Notes: a model not told the origin generated them from the letters alone. A DNA stretch of 64,000 nucleotides from Hemicordylus capensis (GCF_027244095.1 NC_069658.1:263508687-263572686), one strand, 5' to 3'. Shown: positions 11,988-31,858, numbered from the stretch's first letter. Numbers and translations: made by a program.

Positions 11988-12368
11988 AGCTACTCACATG
12001 CACAGGCAAAACTTGGCTAAGGAAGCCCAGCCTGGTTTTGCCTGCGCATGTGAACCGCCTGGGATCTGGCCCAGCCCAATCCTGATGGCACCTCGGTGGC
12101 AAACTTGCCTCCATAGCCACCCTCTAAAATGAGGTTAGGAGAGCGAGTGTTCTCCTAACCCTCGTTTTTGTGATCATCTGCCAGTCGTGGCTGCTTGCAG
12201 TCAGGGCTGGCAGACTGTGGGGCTCCTGGCCAACTTCAGGGAGGAGAGGGGGGATTCCTATAATGTGTCACACACTTACACAGTGTATTATGGCAGCTCG
12301 GCGGGGGGGATTCAGTTTGATGAGTCCTGGCACCCTGAGCCTCCAAGCGTCTGAGCAGACAATCACAT
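11988..12368. repeat. DNA-transposon-like interspersed repeat (family shared with 14912 and 27769), tentative copy
   Basis: Shares with 27769-28264 the words TGAACCGCC, GGGATC, GGTTAGGAGA, TCCTAACCC and the TGTGTCACACACTTACAC-type region in the same order. The ends are poorly defined. Confidence 0.45.
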
Positions 12369-12438
12369 GACGTGTGCACGTGACGTGTGCATGGCAACGC
12401 TGCTGGGGCTGCAAGCAGAAAAACTGCAGCCCAGCATG

Positions 12439-12715
12439 CAGGGGCGTAACTATAATATGGCAAGGGGAGACAGTTGTCTGGGGGCCCACTGCCTTGGAGC
12501 CCCCCCCCCAGGCAAGTCACATGACTGACTCCTCCTGCTGCGCACCTGCTCGGGCTTCCTTCAGTTGTATTCATCCTCCGAAATTGATGTGAGTGTTAAG
12601 ACCTGGAGCTACCAGAACAGCATGTCTTTCTCTAGTACCATTAAATGACTTGCATCATCCACAATTTACAAAATCTTTTAAAAAATAATTTAGGATGATG
12701 TTCTATTGTGGCACA

Positions 12716-12757
<42 letters not shown>

Positions 12758-12827
12758 AAATTTTACTTCGGGGGGGGGCATTTTAAAATCTTGTCTCTGG
12801 GCCTCCTCCAACCTTGCTACACCCCTG
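12439..12827. mobile_element. hAT MITE (CAGGGGCGTAAC ends) with internal (GT)n
   Basis: The left end is CAGGGGCGTAAC and the right end is its diverged inverse GCTACACCCCTG. The flanking octamers CCAGCATG and GCTGCATG match at 6 of 8 positions, consistent with an aged hAT 8-bp duplication. Internal words match the 172-bp copy at 38357-38528 (GTCACATGACT, TTGTCTCTGGGCC). A (GT)n tract of about 36 bases at 12719-12754 has expanded inside it. Open frames here arise from the GT and G runs. Confidence 0.72.
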
Positions 12828-13964
12828 GCTGCATGGCTAATAAGAGGAAAGACTGTGGCCAGAATGAAAAGATTGCCTCGTCTTTTGCCCACCAGAGGGC
12901 TCTGGCGTTTGCTCAGAGAAGAGAACCTGGGGACTTCTCTCTTTGCTCCAAGAAGCATGTTGGCTTGGGTTTGTTTTTTTCCGGGTTAAAATAGGTTTGT
13001 TGCTGCTTCATCTGTTTGTCATATCTGGTTTGCACTGGGGCCTGGCAGAGAAAAACCTTCCCTTCTCCGGTTTGGCTTTCCAACAGCAGACTGTCTCCTT
13101 CTCCAGCCCTCTCAAGCGGCTCTGCAGAAGCTGATCCTGAAGCGTCCAAATCCCCTCCGATATTGAGAAACCTTTGAACAAAAGGCTGAAGCCTGGTAAG
13201 GCAGAAAGCAATCACCTCTGTCCATGTCAGTCCTCTCCTCCCTCACTCCAGCTGGTGGGTGTAAGATCTGGAAAATCTCTCCTAAAAGCAGAATTGATCA
13301 CAGAGGAAAGAAGGAGCAGAGAAAGGAGGAGGGAGAGAAAGGAAGGGGAGATCTGTGCAAATCCTCGATCTGGCTGGTGATTCTCTCCCCTGCCCCTTCA
13401 CAGTGACAAGAAGCTAGAGTTTAATGGGAACCAGAGTTTAATGAATTGAATTGAATTGAATTTATTACAGTCCTAGACCAGCAATAATGGGAGCCAGAGT
13501 TTATCCATGGTAGCTCTTTTTCCAGGCTGATGAAGTGAAACATGAGAAACAAAGAAAAGAATATTTCAGAGCATATGAAGAATGCCTTCCCTTACATAAC
13601 AAATGTACCCCAAACTGAATGAGTGATGATAATCCTATCTGTCATACGCTAGGGAAGAGACTTAACTAAAGTTTAAAACAGCTAAAATATTGTCGTGAAA
13701 TGACACTTTTCTGTTCTCCTTTTCTGCTTCCACAGAGTGCATAGCTTTCTTAAAGGACGCCTTCTATAAAGTCTCCACTTCCACAGGGAAGGGGCAGAAG
13801 AAACTGGATATTTTAACTCAATTGATCTATTCAATATCTGGTCTAGAATAGGATGGAATCCCTCCTTCAGCTCCTCTGTGCCCAGGAAGACTCAAGAAAC
13901 TTGTAGCCCCACAAAGGAAGATCAAATTGGCTCACACCCTGAGGTCACGGTGGACCTTATAACC
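12828..13964. other. 5' region of the zinc-finger gene, non-coding
   Basis: No protein-like exon was recognised. A short piece at 13440-13490 (TTGAAT units then TTATTACAGTCCTAGACC), read on the minus strand, looks like the 3' tail of the LINE family found at 53575-54398. The promoter and any 5' non-coding exon of the SCAN-KRAB gene probably lie here; CAG acceptor-like sites at 13870 and 13884 precede the SCAN frame. Confidence 0.4.
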
Positions 13965-22805
<8,841 letters not shown>

Positions 22806-23033
22806 GGGGAAAACTTTGCTATCAAATCAGATCTTAACAAACATGAGAGAATACACACAGGCGAAAAACCTTCCATTTGTCCCATCAGTGAGAAAATATT
22901 TCGTGATGTTTCTCAGAAAAACAAACATCAGAGGATCCACACTGAAGAAAAATCTTATGAATGCCCAATTTGTGGGGAAAAGTTTAGAGACGACTTGCAG
23001 CAGAACAAACACCAGAGTATTCACATGCTATAG
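22806..23033 (+). pseudogene. Stranded C-terminal fingers of the zinc-finger gene
   Basis: After the TGA the frame stays open for 75 codons to a TAG at 23031. It reads [22 protein letters not shown], then a finger with Ser for the second Cys (CPISEKIF), then CPICGEKFRDDLQQNKHQSI H. The fingers are recognisable but decaying, consistent with loss of constraint after the upstream stop. Stop-codon readthrough is an alternative, but nothing in the sequence argues for it. Confidence 0.8.
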
Positions 23034-23257
23034 CACACTTGTGTATATTGTATCCAAGTGTATAGTGAAATTGTTTTCTTCAACCAAGAATGCAAGTTGT
23101 AAATGAACAAATATGTTACATGTTCTAACACTGAGAAGCTTGCATAGGGAAAGTGTTTGGGTCTTAATCAACAAATGGGAATCCACAGAAGTAGTAGTGA
23201 GCACAGGAAATGCAACTCAGTGAGAAAATTCTCCATGAAGCTTTGCATTTAATTAAA

Positions 23258-23452
23258 TGTGGAGATGGAGCTGTAGCTCAGTGGCAGGGCATCTGCTTTG
23301 CATGCAGAAGGTCCCAGGTTCAATCCCTGGCTTCTCCAGGTAAAGCTGGGAAAGACTCCTGCCTGAAACCTTGGAGAGTCACTGCCAATCAGTGTAGACC
23401 ACACTGAGCTGAATGGACCAGTGGTCTGACCCAGTGTATGCTGATGGGAAAA
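23258..23452 (+). mobile_element. tRNA-derived SINE (short head type)
   Basis: Head GGAGCTGTAGCTCAGTGGCA with A box, B box GGTTCAATCCC, and the common tail (GCTGGGAAAGACTCCTGCCT to TCTGACCCAGTGTATGC). It lies just 3' of the finger exon and could contribute to the 3' UTR. Confidence 0.82.
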
Positions 23453-23769
23453 ATAGGAAGCACCCAACCAGAAAAGCAGGGGGAAGGGATGTTCAGCTCT
23501 TAACAAAACTTCCCTACAATGACAACTATTTCTGCAATCATGATGGACAAGATTCATGTGTGAACTCTTTGGCTGCTAATGAATACTTTCAACACTTCCC
23601 CCTATATAGTAACCACTGAATCCCACATTGATTCACAGATAGGACATTGAGGAGCATAAGGAAGCTGTCTTATACCGAGTCAGAAAAGCAAAAAAGGAGA
23701 CAGTCTCATGATGCTGTCAAGCATTTATTAAAGCCTAATGCATTTCAGCCTCAGAGGCCTTCTTCAGGC

Positions 23770-24086
23770 TAGGGATGTACATGAACCTGTTCATACTTCC
23801 CTGCCGCCCCATTGCCTCCTTGGACCAGAAGTACCCAGCGCATGTCGGGCGCATGAGCAAGCGCAATGTGCGCACGCTTGCCAAGTACTTCTGGTCACTT
23901 CCGGTCCGAGGAAGCAACACGGTGGCAGGGAGGTAAGCTGGCGCCTTGCCGGACCAATTTTAAAGAGACTGCCAGTGGGGAAAATGCAGTGGGGGTGGGG
24001 AGTAAGTGCACCCTTCCCCAGTCCTTAAAGTTATCTCACCACCACCACCTTCGAACTGGCTGGTGCCGGTTCTGTGCACACCACTA
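23770..24086. mobile_element. hAT-like MITE (TAGGGATGTRCA ends)
   Basis: Left end TAGGGATGTACATGAACC, right end GGTTCTGTGCACACCACTA. Flanks CTTCAGGC (23762-23769) and CTTCAGGG (24087-24094) match 7 of 8, a good hAT 8-bp duplication. Internal GC-rich inverted words occur (CAGAAGTACCCAG and CAAGTACTTCTGG). Same family as 1-844, 29930 and 51579. Confidence 0.75.
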
Positions 24087-24632
24087 CTTCAGGGGCAATA
24101 ATTTGTAGTATTTTCAAAGAGCCCTTGAACAAGTAGACCTTTGCCTTCTTATAAGCTTGTCAGCACCATGAGACTGTTTCCTTTTTCTTATGGTTTGCCT
24201 GAGGAGGTTCAATAGATATTTACTTCCTTTGAAATGATTTGCAACTCTCTGGCAAAGCACCATTTCCTCCTGGATAAATAACTCATCCCCCTGTTTTAAA
24301 CTGGGAGTGGGGACTAGCACAGCCTAGTCCTTTTTGATATAACATGTCAATCAACGACGACTGGGAGAAACATGTCAAGTCTTGCTTCTCGTATTCTCCC
24401 AATCTGGCTTGTTTATGCAATCTATCAATGAAGACAGATGCATCTTCAGAAAGAATATTCTGAGCCCCAGAATCCACAAGCAATGAGAAATGTCTCTTGC
24501 CTTACAATCCCAGTGATCAAATGCAGTTTAGAAAGGGATGGATGAAATGCATTTTTATAATATTTGGATACATCAAAAGCTGATAGGCAGAATGATAAAA
24601 GAATGGAAATCACTTTTGGAAATTGAATAATC

Positions 24633-24801
24633 CAGGAGTATAGCAAGGTTGGAGTGGACCCTGGAACAAAAAGTGAAGATGTCCCAGCCAGGTGCAAGAG
24701 AGAGCGCAAAGAGCAATCTGTCACCCAGCCAACAGCCTGCCTCCCTTGGGGACCCAGAAACATCTGTCCCCTGCCCCCATTCAATTGCAGCTACGCCTCT
24801 G
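24633..24801. mobile_element. hAT MITE (CAGGGGCGTAAC family), diverged and reversed
   Basis: Ends CAGGAGTATAGC and GCTACGCCTCTG; internal GCAAGGTTGGAGTGG is the inverse of CCACTCCAGCCTTG in the 38357 copy. Flanks GAATAATC and GAACAATT match 6 of 8. Confidence 0.6.
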
Positions 24802-26040
24802 GAACAATTCAGATTATTCTCTTGAATTTTGTTAAACGTTAGAACTTTGCACCCTGAAATCTATGTACAACCAAACCAGGTCTGAACAGTTTCAGTGGGC
24901 CATGTCACCAAGTCATCTTGCTGTTTGCTCACAGAGCAGGAGTTGACATTACGGACTTGCGACGATCTGTTTCAACTGCGTAGGCACTCTGGAGCACCTC
25001 GCAGTTATCAAGAGCTGCTGGGCCGGATGGACAGGCCCACCAGTCACTCCGGCCACCGAGGCCTACTTGGCTCACCCCCTGGCCGTGCACATGATGGCTG
25101 AAATTATGGGGAGGGACAGAGGTTTGGTGCGGCAGGACAATGGTGAAGGATGGCTGCAGGAGGCCCCCAAAAGCAGGTTTGGGGGGGCCTCTCAGTGGGG
25201 GAGATCTCACGGTGGGGGCAGTCCAGGTGCCAAAATTACCTAGGTGTGCCCCTGGGTGGCATGCATGGTATTGGGAGTCTGATTTGCTACAGCACATGAT
25301 CTCTGTACTTGCGCCACTAATTTATCTTTATAGAGTTTGTGCTTTGCCATTCATTCTGTGAGATTGTGTTAAGCTCTGAAGATGACCAATAAAAACAAAA
25401 ACATGAAAGATGGAGCAGCAATTGATTTCTGACAGGACTCAAAAGAAGAGATGGCAGAGATGAACCCTCAGTTGTGTGGAACTAGTTAAGGGTCTGTTTG
25501 CAGCTACTGACATAAGCATCAGACATGACAAACTTGCACTGCCAGCCAAATGAAGTCACAACCATTTATGGGTGGCAGCACTTGGTGTTCATCATATCCA
25601 AAGCAGAATTTGTGCAGCCTTAGGAGGGGGGTGGGAAAAATCTCCCCCCCCCCCGCCCAGGAATGACTGCAGATTATTTGCTTGGCAGTAAGCTAAGGAA
25701 GACAAGATGATTACTCTCTCCTTTTTTATCTTTCTGATGCTGGTGGGAGTGGATCCACAGCATTAGCTGTAGCTGCTGCATCCCAAATAAATAAATAATT
25801 CATAACAGTATCAGACAAAGGTGAAAGCTGCTTCTTATGGTGACAGAGACACTTCAGTCCCACTCTCCAACTCCCAGAATCTATTTACTTGTATTATGTT
25901 ATTATTACTATTTTTAATTAATGATTTCTGCTACATTTAATAAGAATAATTTTAAGCATCTATATAGGATGGTTAGATATTGTTGTAACTACTGCATAAA
26001 AATTCCCATGTCAGCCACTTTGTTTTACTCATCATTTCCA
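24802..26040. other. No gene recognised
   Basis: Contains a GC-rich piece at 24.95-25.27 kb with overlapping chance frames, a C-run at 25646, and an A/T-rich stretch at 25.88-26.0 kb. Nothing was recognised. Confidence 0.4.
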
Positions 26041-26044
26041 CCGG

Positions 26045-26225
26045 CCAATGAGTATGTCTGATGTCATAATATCCTGCATTTGCATATGGGAGGGAGGAAC
26101 AACTCACAAATGTATAACATGAAATACTGTTGACTATTCAGGTATCACAGTTACATCACAAGACAGGGTATTGTTCCAGCCAACCAATCAAAGAGCAAAC
26201 AGCTGGTCCCTCATTTGAATATAAG
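26045..26225 (+). promoter_or_regulatory. Candidate promoter of the basic-protein ORF
   Basis: Holds CCAAT at 26045-26049, an exact octamer ATTTGCAT at 26078-26085, a second CCAAT box (CCAATCA) at 26184-26190, and TATAAG at 26220-26225, about 90 bases before the ATG. CCAAT, octamer and TATA together recall histone H2B promoters, though the octamer-to-TATA spacing here (about 135 bases) is much longer. Inference only. Confidence 0.4.
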
Positions 26226-26312
26226 CCACTATATGAGCACAGAGGTGGGGACAATACAGAGGCATTCATCACTAAGAAATAAAGCTGCGTGTAATCAGGA
26301 AGGACAAAAATA

Positions 26313-26900
26313 ATGGCTGCTACCCAGAAGAAGGGCCAACCCCAGAAGAGCAAGAAACAGAAACCAAAGAGGAAGAAGCTAGGGAAGCGGTGCCGAAGGA
26401 AGAGAGCAAGGAGGCAGGTGAAGAATGCCAAGGGTCCCGCAGATGCATTTGTGCCTAAGATTCTGCAAAAGCTATGCCAAGCAAAGCCACCCCGTCCTAT
26501 TAAGGGCAATGGGAAGGCAGTCATTGCACAACGGTGTGTCCTCACAAGCAAAGACGGGCGGCAACAGTGTTTTCTCAGCAACTATATGGCCTCACAAGCC
26601 ACGGCGAACACTGACGACATCCCCCCAGCAATTGTATGGCCTTACAAGCCACCAATGGCAAGATGGATAGCAACCATGTGCCCTTACCAGCCAAGCGCCC
26701 TCACCAGCCATCTGTGGCAAGACGGGCAACGACAACGTGCCCTCAGCAATGCTGTGCCCTCACCAGTCATCTATGGCAAGATGGGCACCAGCCTCTGCAC
26801 GATCACCCCCACAGACCTTCAGTATGAAGCGAATGAGATGGTGCCCAGGCAAATGAACCCATGCTTGTTTCCCAACAATCCCAGCATGCCTCCTTATTAG
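26313..26900 (+). CDS. Unrecognised intronless Lys/Arg-rich protein (195 aa)
   Basis: Not recognised. The ATG sits in a good context (A at -3, G at +4). Half of the first 36 residues are Lys or Arg (for example KKQKPKRKKLGKRCRRKRAR), so a nuclear or nucleolar, DNA/RNA-binding protein is plausible. Residues 44-58 (PADAFVPKILQKLCQ) loosely recall the histone H2B alpha-N segment (YxxYVxKVLKQVHP), but no histone fold follows. From about residue 99 the frame runs through a 59-bp minisatellite (26608-26784), so successive repeats are read in different frames. Upstream lie CCAAT, octamer and TATA motifs; AATAAA is at 27297, about 400 bases past the TAA. It could be a young lineage-specific gene, a sperm nuclear basic protein, a decayed retrogene or a chance frame; codon statistics and homologues would decide. 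Confidence 0.4.
   Translation: MAATQKKGQPQKSKKQKPKRKKLGKRCRRKRARRQVKNAKGPADAFVPKILQKLCQAKPPRPIKGNGKAVIAQRCVLTSKDGRQQCFLSNYMASQATANTDDIPPAIVWPYKPPMARWIATMCPYQPSALTSHLWQDGQRQRALSNAVPSPVIYGKMGTSLCTITPTDLQYEANEMVPRQMNPCLFPNNPSMPPY
26608..26784 (+). repeat. 59-bp minisatellite inside the basic-protein ORF
   Basis: Three adjacent units of exactly 59 bases (26608-26666, 26667-26725, 26726-26784) with common words ACAAGCCA/ACCAGCCA and ATGGCAAGATGG. Partial units flank them (about 26549-26607 and after 26785). Because 59 is not a multiple of three, each unit is translated in a different frame. Confidence 0.85.
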
Positions 26901-27296
26901 CAGAACATTGTTCCCTGGGCTGGCCTAAGTGGTCTCAAAGGAGAGAAATAAGAGGAACATCAGCTGGCCTGAAGAGAAAAAAAAATCCCATCTTCCATCT
27001 GACTGAAGACCTGACATGGCCATCTAAGGTGCCGAGAAACCCAACACTCTAAGCAAGTGATCTCACCTACCTACAACTTTTGGGAGTCACAGTAGTGACC
27101 TTCATAGATGAGAGAGATAATCAAACCATTACAGAGAAGGGTCCAGAGGAGACAATTCAGCCAACAGGACTTTCCTAAAAGAAATTAAAAAGAAGCGATC
27201 CTCTTGCTTGGAAGAATGTTGGATTTCACAACACCCAGATTGCATATAAGCGATTTAACTTCAGACTAAGAAAAAACAGCTAGTTATTAACATACC

Positions 27297-27302
27297 AATA
27301 AA
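27297..27302 (+). terminator. Candidate poly(A) signal AATAAA
   Basis: Canonical hexamer downstream of the basic-protein ORF; the only supporting context is position. Confidence 0.35.
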
Positions 27303-27768
27303 ATGGGATTTTAGAGCATATGCCTTCAACTTAGAGCACTGTTTTCTGTACTTGTCCATTTATGTACAATGCAAAATACTTGTGCTTCTGCAGACGTGAT
27401 TTATGTTTCTAGAACCTTTCCCCTTATCTGTAGCCTCTGCCAAGGTATGCTAAGTTACATACACATAAAAAGAAGATATAATGTAAGCACCACATTAAAA
27501 TTACATTGACTTCTATTTCAAAACTGTCCATGATGCACTATCAGGATCCTCAATGAGAAAATTCATATGAAACAACCACGGTTGCTCAAACACATGACCT
27601 GCTGCTGCCAAAAATTGTGTGACACTGTGATTTGCTTTTTGTGAGGGGTGTGTATGTCTAGGTTAGGCTGGGTTCAAAACAACTGAAATAATTGGCTTCA
27701 GTGAAAAATGCCTCTGAACCAGAGACAGTTCAGGTCTGGATCCACTACTTGCTCCCAACAGGGTAGAA

Positions 27769-28264
27769 GATGCTATTCACACAGGTGTGCAAAACCAGAC
27801 AAAGGGAGCCCAGCCCAGTTCCGCACATGCACGTGCACATGAACCGCCGGGATCGGGCCCAATCCTAGTGGCCCCATGGTGGCAAACCTGCCTACAGAGC
27901 CACCCTTCAAAATGGGGTTAGGAGAACAAGAACTTTTCTAACCCTGTTCGCTTTGGGTTGGTTTTTTTAAAATTGTGTGTCAGCAGCAGCTACAAGCAGC
28001 TGTGGCTGGCAGCCTCGGGGAGGGCAGGGTGATCCCCATAATGCACCACACTCTCACGTAGTGCATTATTGGAGCTCCAGGGGGCGGGGTGATGAAGGGT
28101 GGCACATCCCAGCACCCCAACCCTTCAGAATTACTGGCCGCAGCCATCAGTGCTCATCTGGGCAGGCGATCCGCCCGGCCAGAGATGGCGGAACGATTAA
28201 GCATTTTGAGGCTTCCTCCCCACAAACCAGGTAGCGCTTTCTCGCTGCTCATGAGAAAAGGCTC
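27769..28264. mobile_element. DNA-transposon-like repeat, family of 14912
   Basis: Left end GATGCTATTCACAC; right end CTGCTCATGAGAAAAGGCTC. Shares GGGGTTAGGAGAACAAGAAC, TTTTCTAACCCTGTTCG and a GTGCATTATTGGAGCTC-type GC-rich block with the copies at 11988 and 14912. No coding. Confidence 0.55.
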
Positions 28265-28904
28265 TGCATATGTGAAAGGGTGACCCTACTCTTGCACTAT
28301 CCTCACAGGATGAGTGAAATGCTGCTTGAATTAGAACCAAGTGTTTGCAACATAGTATGGAAGCTTGAATGACACCAAAGTCTCTGTAAGACTGACCAAG
28401 GGTGAAAAAACAGAGGTATCTACTTAGTTTTCAAAGGGAAGCTCTTACATTGTTTCTATTCCAACATATCTCTCTGCCAACCGAGATGACTATTTGTCAA
28501 AGATCTAAGCAGAGGCCACAATCCTATACAGATTTAATAAAGGATACAAACCTATATGCACACTCTTAAGAAAGCCCTATTAAATTATATTATGTAGCTT
28601 ACTCCCTGTGTAGACACAAAGAGGTTCATGCTCCAAATCCCTTTGACCTCAGTCTTTTGAGTAAACATGTCATGAATGGCTTACTATTAAACTTAAAAAC
28701 GCCCCCCCCCCCCAAATGTACTCCATAACCATATTAACTGAAACAATCTTTCATCAAATCCAGTTTGAATGAGCATTCTGCAGAACCAAGTCTTGTATTA
28801 TACAAGAGAGTAAATTGGTGTAAAGAAATTGAATTTAGCACATTCAGCACCTTCATCTTCAATCTCTGTATTTAATTTTGGAAAAATGCATTTGTTTAAA
28901 AACC

Positions 28905-29127
28905 CCTGCTAACTTGGCAAAGAAGCACCTTTTAACATGGTGATTCTCTTTATGTAGCAGCGGGAGAGTAACTGGCCCTATCCACCCCCAGCACAGTACT
29001 TCCAATGACTGTTGCTGGTGTCTATCTTATGTATCTTTTTAGGTTGTGAGCCCTTTGGGGACAGTTTCTCTGTGTAAACTGCCCTGAGCCATTTTTGGAA
29101 GGGCAGTATAGAAATTGGATGGGTGAA
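28905..29127 (+). repeat. LINE-tail-like interspersed repeat, copy 1
   Basis: Begins CTGCTAACTTGGCAAAGAAG and runs through GGAGAGTAACTGGCCCTATC and TTGTGAGCCCTTTGGGGACA to AAACTGCCCTGAGCCATTTT, GGAAGGGCAGTATAGAAAT. The end matches L2-type LINE termini. Other copies at 34330 and 45069. Either a LINE 3' UTR fragment or a SINE using the L2 tail. Confidence 0.7.
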
Positions 29128-29163
29128 TGAATGAATGAATGAATGAATGAATGAATGAATGAA
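29128..29163 (+). repeat. (GAAT)n microsatellite at a LINE tail
   Basis: About nine GAAT units directly following the L2-like terminus, the kind of short tail produced by these LINEs and then expanded. Confidence 0.85.
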
Positions 29164-29282
29164 TTTTATTTCAAATTGCTTCCCACTGTCTTCAGCTAAT
29201 TTTGGAAACAAAATTACTTAATTCAAAGCAGTATTACAAACTGCACCCCCATATTCTGCATTATTATTATTTTTAAGACTCA

Positions 29283-29648
29283 GGGTGGGTTCACACAACT
29301 ACCTGTAAGTACTTACCAAGTAGGCAAGAGAGGAACTGGAGATCATGGGGAGCACATGCTCCTGTCGGGTGTGAGATCTGATCACAGCCTGGTCCAGTTC
29401 TCAATGTTGGTTACCCACTTTGCCTTAGTTTATACCATCTTCAAGCCAACTTCTGTACCCAGTATTTGAAATCAGATTCACAAAGTGAATAACTAAAAAC
29501 TAAATGGAAGTGGGTAAAAACTGGCATCAGGAACCAAACTTGGGTGGGTTCAGATGTCATGCCCAATGGGAGTGAGTGCTCCCTGAGATCTCCAGTTCCT
29601 CTCTTGCATATTGGGTAAGTATTTGCAGGCAGTTGTGTGAGCTCACCC
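29283..29648. mobile_element. Harbinger-like MITE with long inverted ends
   Basis: Left end GGGTGGGTTCACACAACTAC, right end the inverse of GGGTGAGCTCACACAACTGC. The similarity extends about 65 bases inward (AAGAGAGGAACTGGAGATC on both sides). It is flanked by TCA on each side (29280-29282 and 29649-29651), a TNA triplet as used by PIF/Harbinger. 366 bp, no transposase. Confidence 0.68.
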
Positions 29649-29770
29649 TCAATGTTTTTTAGAGGAATATTAGACTTTTCCCCCTACCACTCCTCTTTTC
29701 CCAGTCTGTTCACTCTTCATTTTTAGCCTACTTTCCAAAGGATCACGATGTCTGTGTGGTTTGTTTATTT

Positions 29771-29876
29771 TTCTATTTTCTGTGAAGTGTTTTGAGAACT
29801 CTTTGTTGCAAAATGGGATATATGTATATCCCATTTTGCAACAAAGAGTTCTCAAAACACTTCACAGAAAACAGAA
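29771..29876. repeat. Near-perfect 106-bp palindrome
   Basis: Left arm 29771-29822 and right arm 29825-29876 are inverse copies over 52 bases with a single mismatch (47 consecutive matches outward from the centre), separated by only TG. The arms carry AAGTGTTTTGAGAACTC and TTGTTGCAAAATGGGATAT, wording like a LINE 3' end, suggesting that such a tail was copied back on itself. It would extrude as a cruciform or fold as an RNA hairpin. Confidence 0.95.
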
Positions 29877-29929
29877 TGGATATATATATATTCATTCATA
29901 GCAATAGTTGTCATCATATTAGCGTGTGT

Positions 29930-30603
29930 TAGGGTTGTGCACAGAACCAGTTTTCCAGGTTCAGCTCGAATCTGGACCGGATTACAGATGCCTCGGGCAG
30001 CTTGGGTCAGGCTTGGGCTCAATCAAGCCTGGCTGGTTCCGGTCCAGCCTGCGAGCCGGCTCACAGGCCAGCTCTGGGGTATACTTGTAAAGGGGGATCT
30101 GGCTAGAATTCCCCTTTACAAGTACAGGGAAATCCCTAACCTAAGGGGGGGGGGCAAAAGGCTTTTTTTAACCTTCAAGCAAAGCCCCGGGGCCAGTGGA
30201 GGTGGCCGATGCAGCAGCCACTGTGGCAGTGGAGACATCAGAGGTGGCAGCAGGAGCAACTCCAACCTCACCGCTGGCCTCCCAAACGACATCCAGACTG
30301 CATGCGGCCCGGACTGTCATTTGGGAGGCCAGGGGGGGTGATTGGAGGAGCCCCCACTGCCACCTCCGATGTCTCCACCACAGCTGCCTGCATGACCCCC
30401 AGGGCTTCATTTGAAGGTTTAAAAAAGCCTTTTGCCTGCCCTACCCTTCTTAGGATAGGGAATCCCCTGTACTTCTAAAGGGGAATCCTTCCTGATTCCC
30501 CTATACCCCGCAAGCTAGTTCTTCGAACCTGGGGACAGTCCACTACAAACCCGCACCACCTGAACTAGGCCAGCTCGATATTGAGGCGGCTCACACATCC
30601 CTA
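29930..30603. mobile_element. hAT-like element (TAGGGATGTGCA family)
   Basis: Left end TAGGGTTGTGCACAGAACC; right end GGCTCACACATCCCTA. Flanks GCGTGTGT (29922-29929) and GTGTGTGT (30604-30611) match 7 of 8. Inside are inverted GTAAAGGGG/CCCCTTTAC blocks and GC-rich repeats (GGTGGC/GCCACC) that give overlapping chance frames. Confidence 0.7.
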
Positions 30604-30611
30604 GTGTGTGT

Positions 30612-31485
30612 CTGTGTTTCCCCCCCACCCAATAAATTTTGCATTTATAGTTGCATTTATTTTTTTAAAAACCTCCACACTGCATTTACTGTGAAATTGC
30701 CTTGCTTCCGTCATCCACTTTTAATAGGACAACGACATGACATTCTTATCCAGTTGCTATCCTGCTGTTGCTAGCCTCCCCCATGCTTATTTAACTCTCT
30801 TTTAACTCTCTGGCAAAACAGCTGACATATATACGGACAGAAAGTAGTTCAATCTCCACAGGTATAGAGTGCCTTAGCATAGGGTTGCCAACCTTCCAGG
30901 AGTGGCGTTGAGTCTCCAGGGAATGACATCAAACTTCAGGAGACTATTGAAAGCAAACCTGGAGATTTCAGTGGCTTGATATTGTGAAAAATAAATGTTG
31001 GGGGGGAAATGTCCAGGAACAGCTTCAATCAGAGTCATTCAGTCTCTACTCATCTGCCTTTTTTGAGAGACGGGGACTTGATATGAGTAGCCAATGACCT
31101 CTATTAGGCAGGTGAGCCTATCACCAGGCATCTATAGTCCAGCACACGTTTGCTATTTCTGGTGCTATTTTATCAGCATTTTTAAAATATTTTTTACATT
31201 GTGCTACAACATTTTTTCACTCCTATATATGAAGAAAAATTAAAATATTGTATTAAAATTTAAAATAAGCATATAATTGCATTTAAATAAAAATTAAATG
31301 AACACGTTAAAAACTTTTAAGTAATAAATAGATGATTAAGAAAACCGAAAGCATGGATTGCATGTCCCATTCTGTCCATGAAAACATGGCTTCCAGGCCT
31401 ATCTTTTAATTGTTGCTAAAATATCTTTTAAAAAATTTATTCAAGTAATTCACTTATTTCATTCGTCATGAACCCCACCGCCCAT
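30612..31485. other. No gene; unclassified repeat debris
   Basis: A/T-rich. The part near 30883-30985 (GGTTGCCAACCTTCCAGG, CCTGGAGATTTCAG) resembles a widespread reptile repeat, but the family and ends could not be set. Confidence 0.35.
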
Positions 31486-31858
31486 TGAGATCATCAGGAG
31501 AGGTCCGTCTGCATTTGCCACCTGCTCTTCTGGTGGCTACTCAGGGACGGGCCTTCTCCGTTGCTGTCCCGAGGCTTTGGAATGCACCCCCTAGTGAAAT
31601 AAGAGCCTCACCATCTCTGACAACTTTTTATAAGTCTTTAAAGACGCATCTGTTCACCTAGGCTTTTAACTGATATTGTTTTGATTGTTTTAATGTTGTT
31701 TTCAGAATATTTTTTTAAATTTTAAATTGTGTTTTAAATTTCTTGTTTTGTTTTTGTTTTTAACTAATGTTTTACTTTTGTTTTTATCTTGTTGTAAACC
31801 CCCTAGAGACGTAAGTTTTGGTGGTATAAAATATATATTAAATAAATAAATAAATAAT
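31486..31858 (+). mobile_element. L2-clade LINE 3' fragment
   Basis: Starts in the C-terminal coding part (HEPHRPLRSSGEVRL-like wording: ATGAACCCCACCGCCCATTG), passes through CGGGCCTTCTCCGTTGCTG and GGAATGCACCCCCTAGTGA, and ends in GTTGTAAACCCCCTAGAGAC with an (AAATA)n tail. Same clade as 41461-44387 and 46288-47325. Confidence 0.82.
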
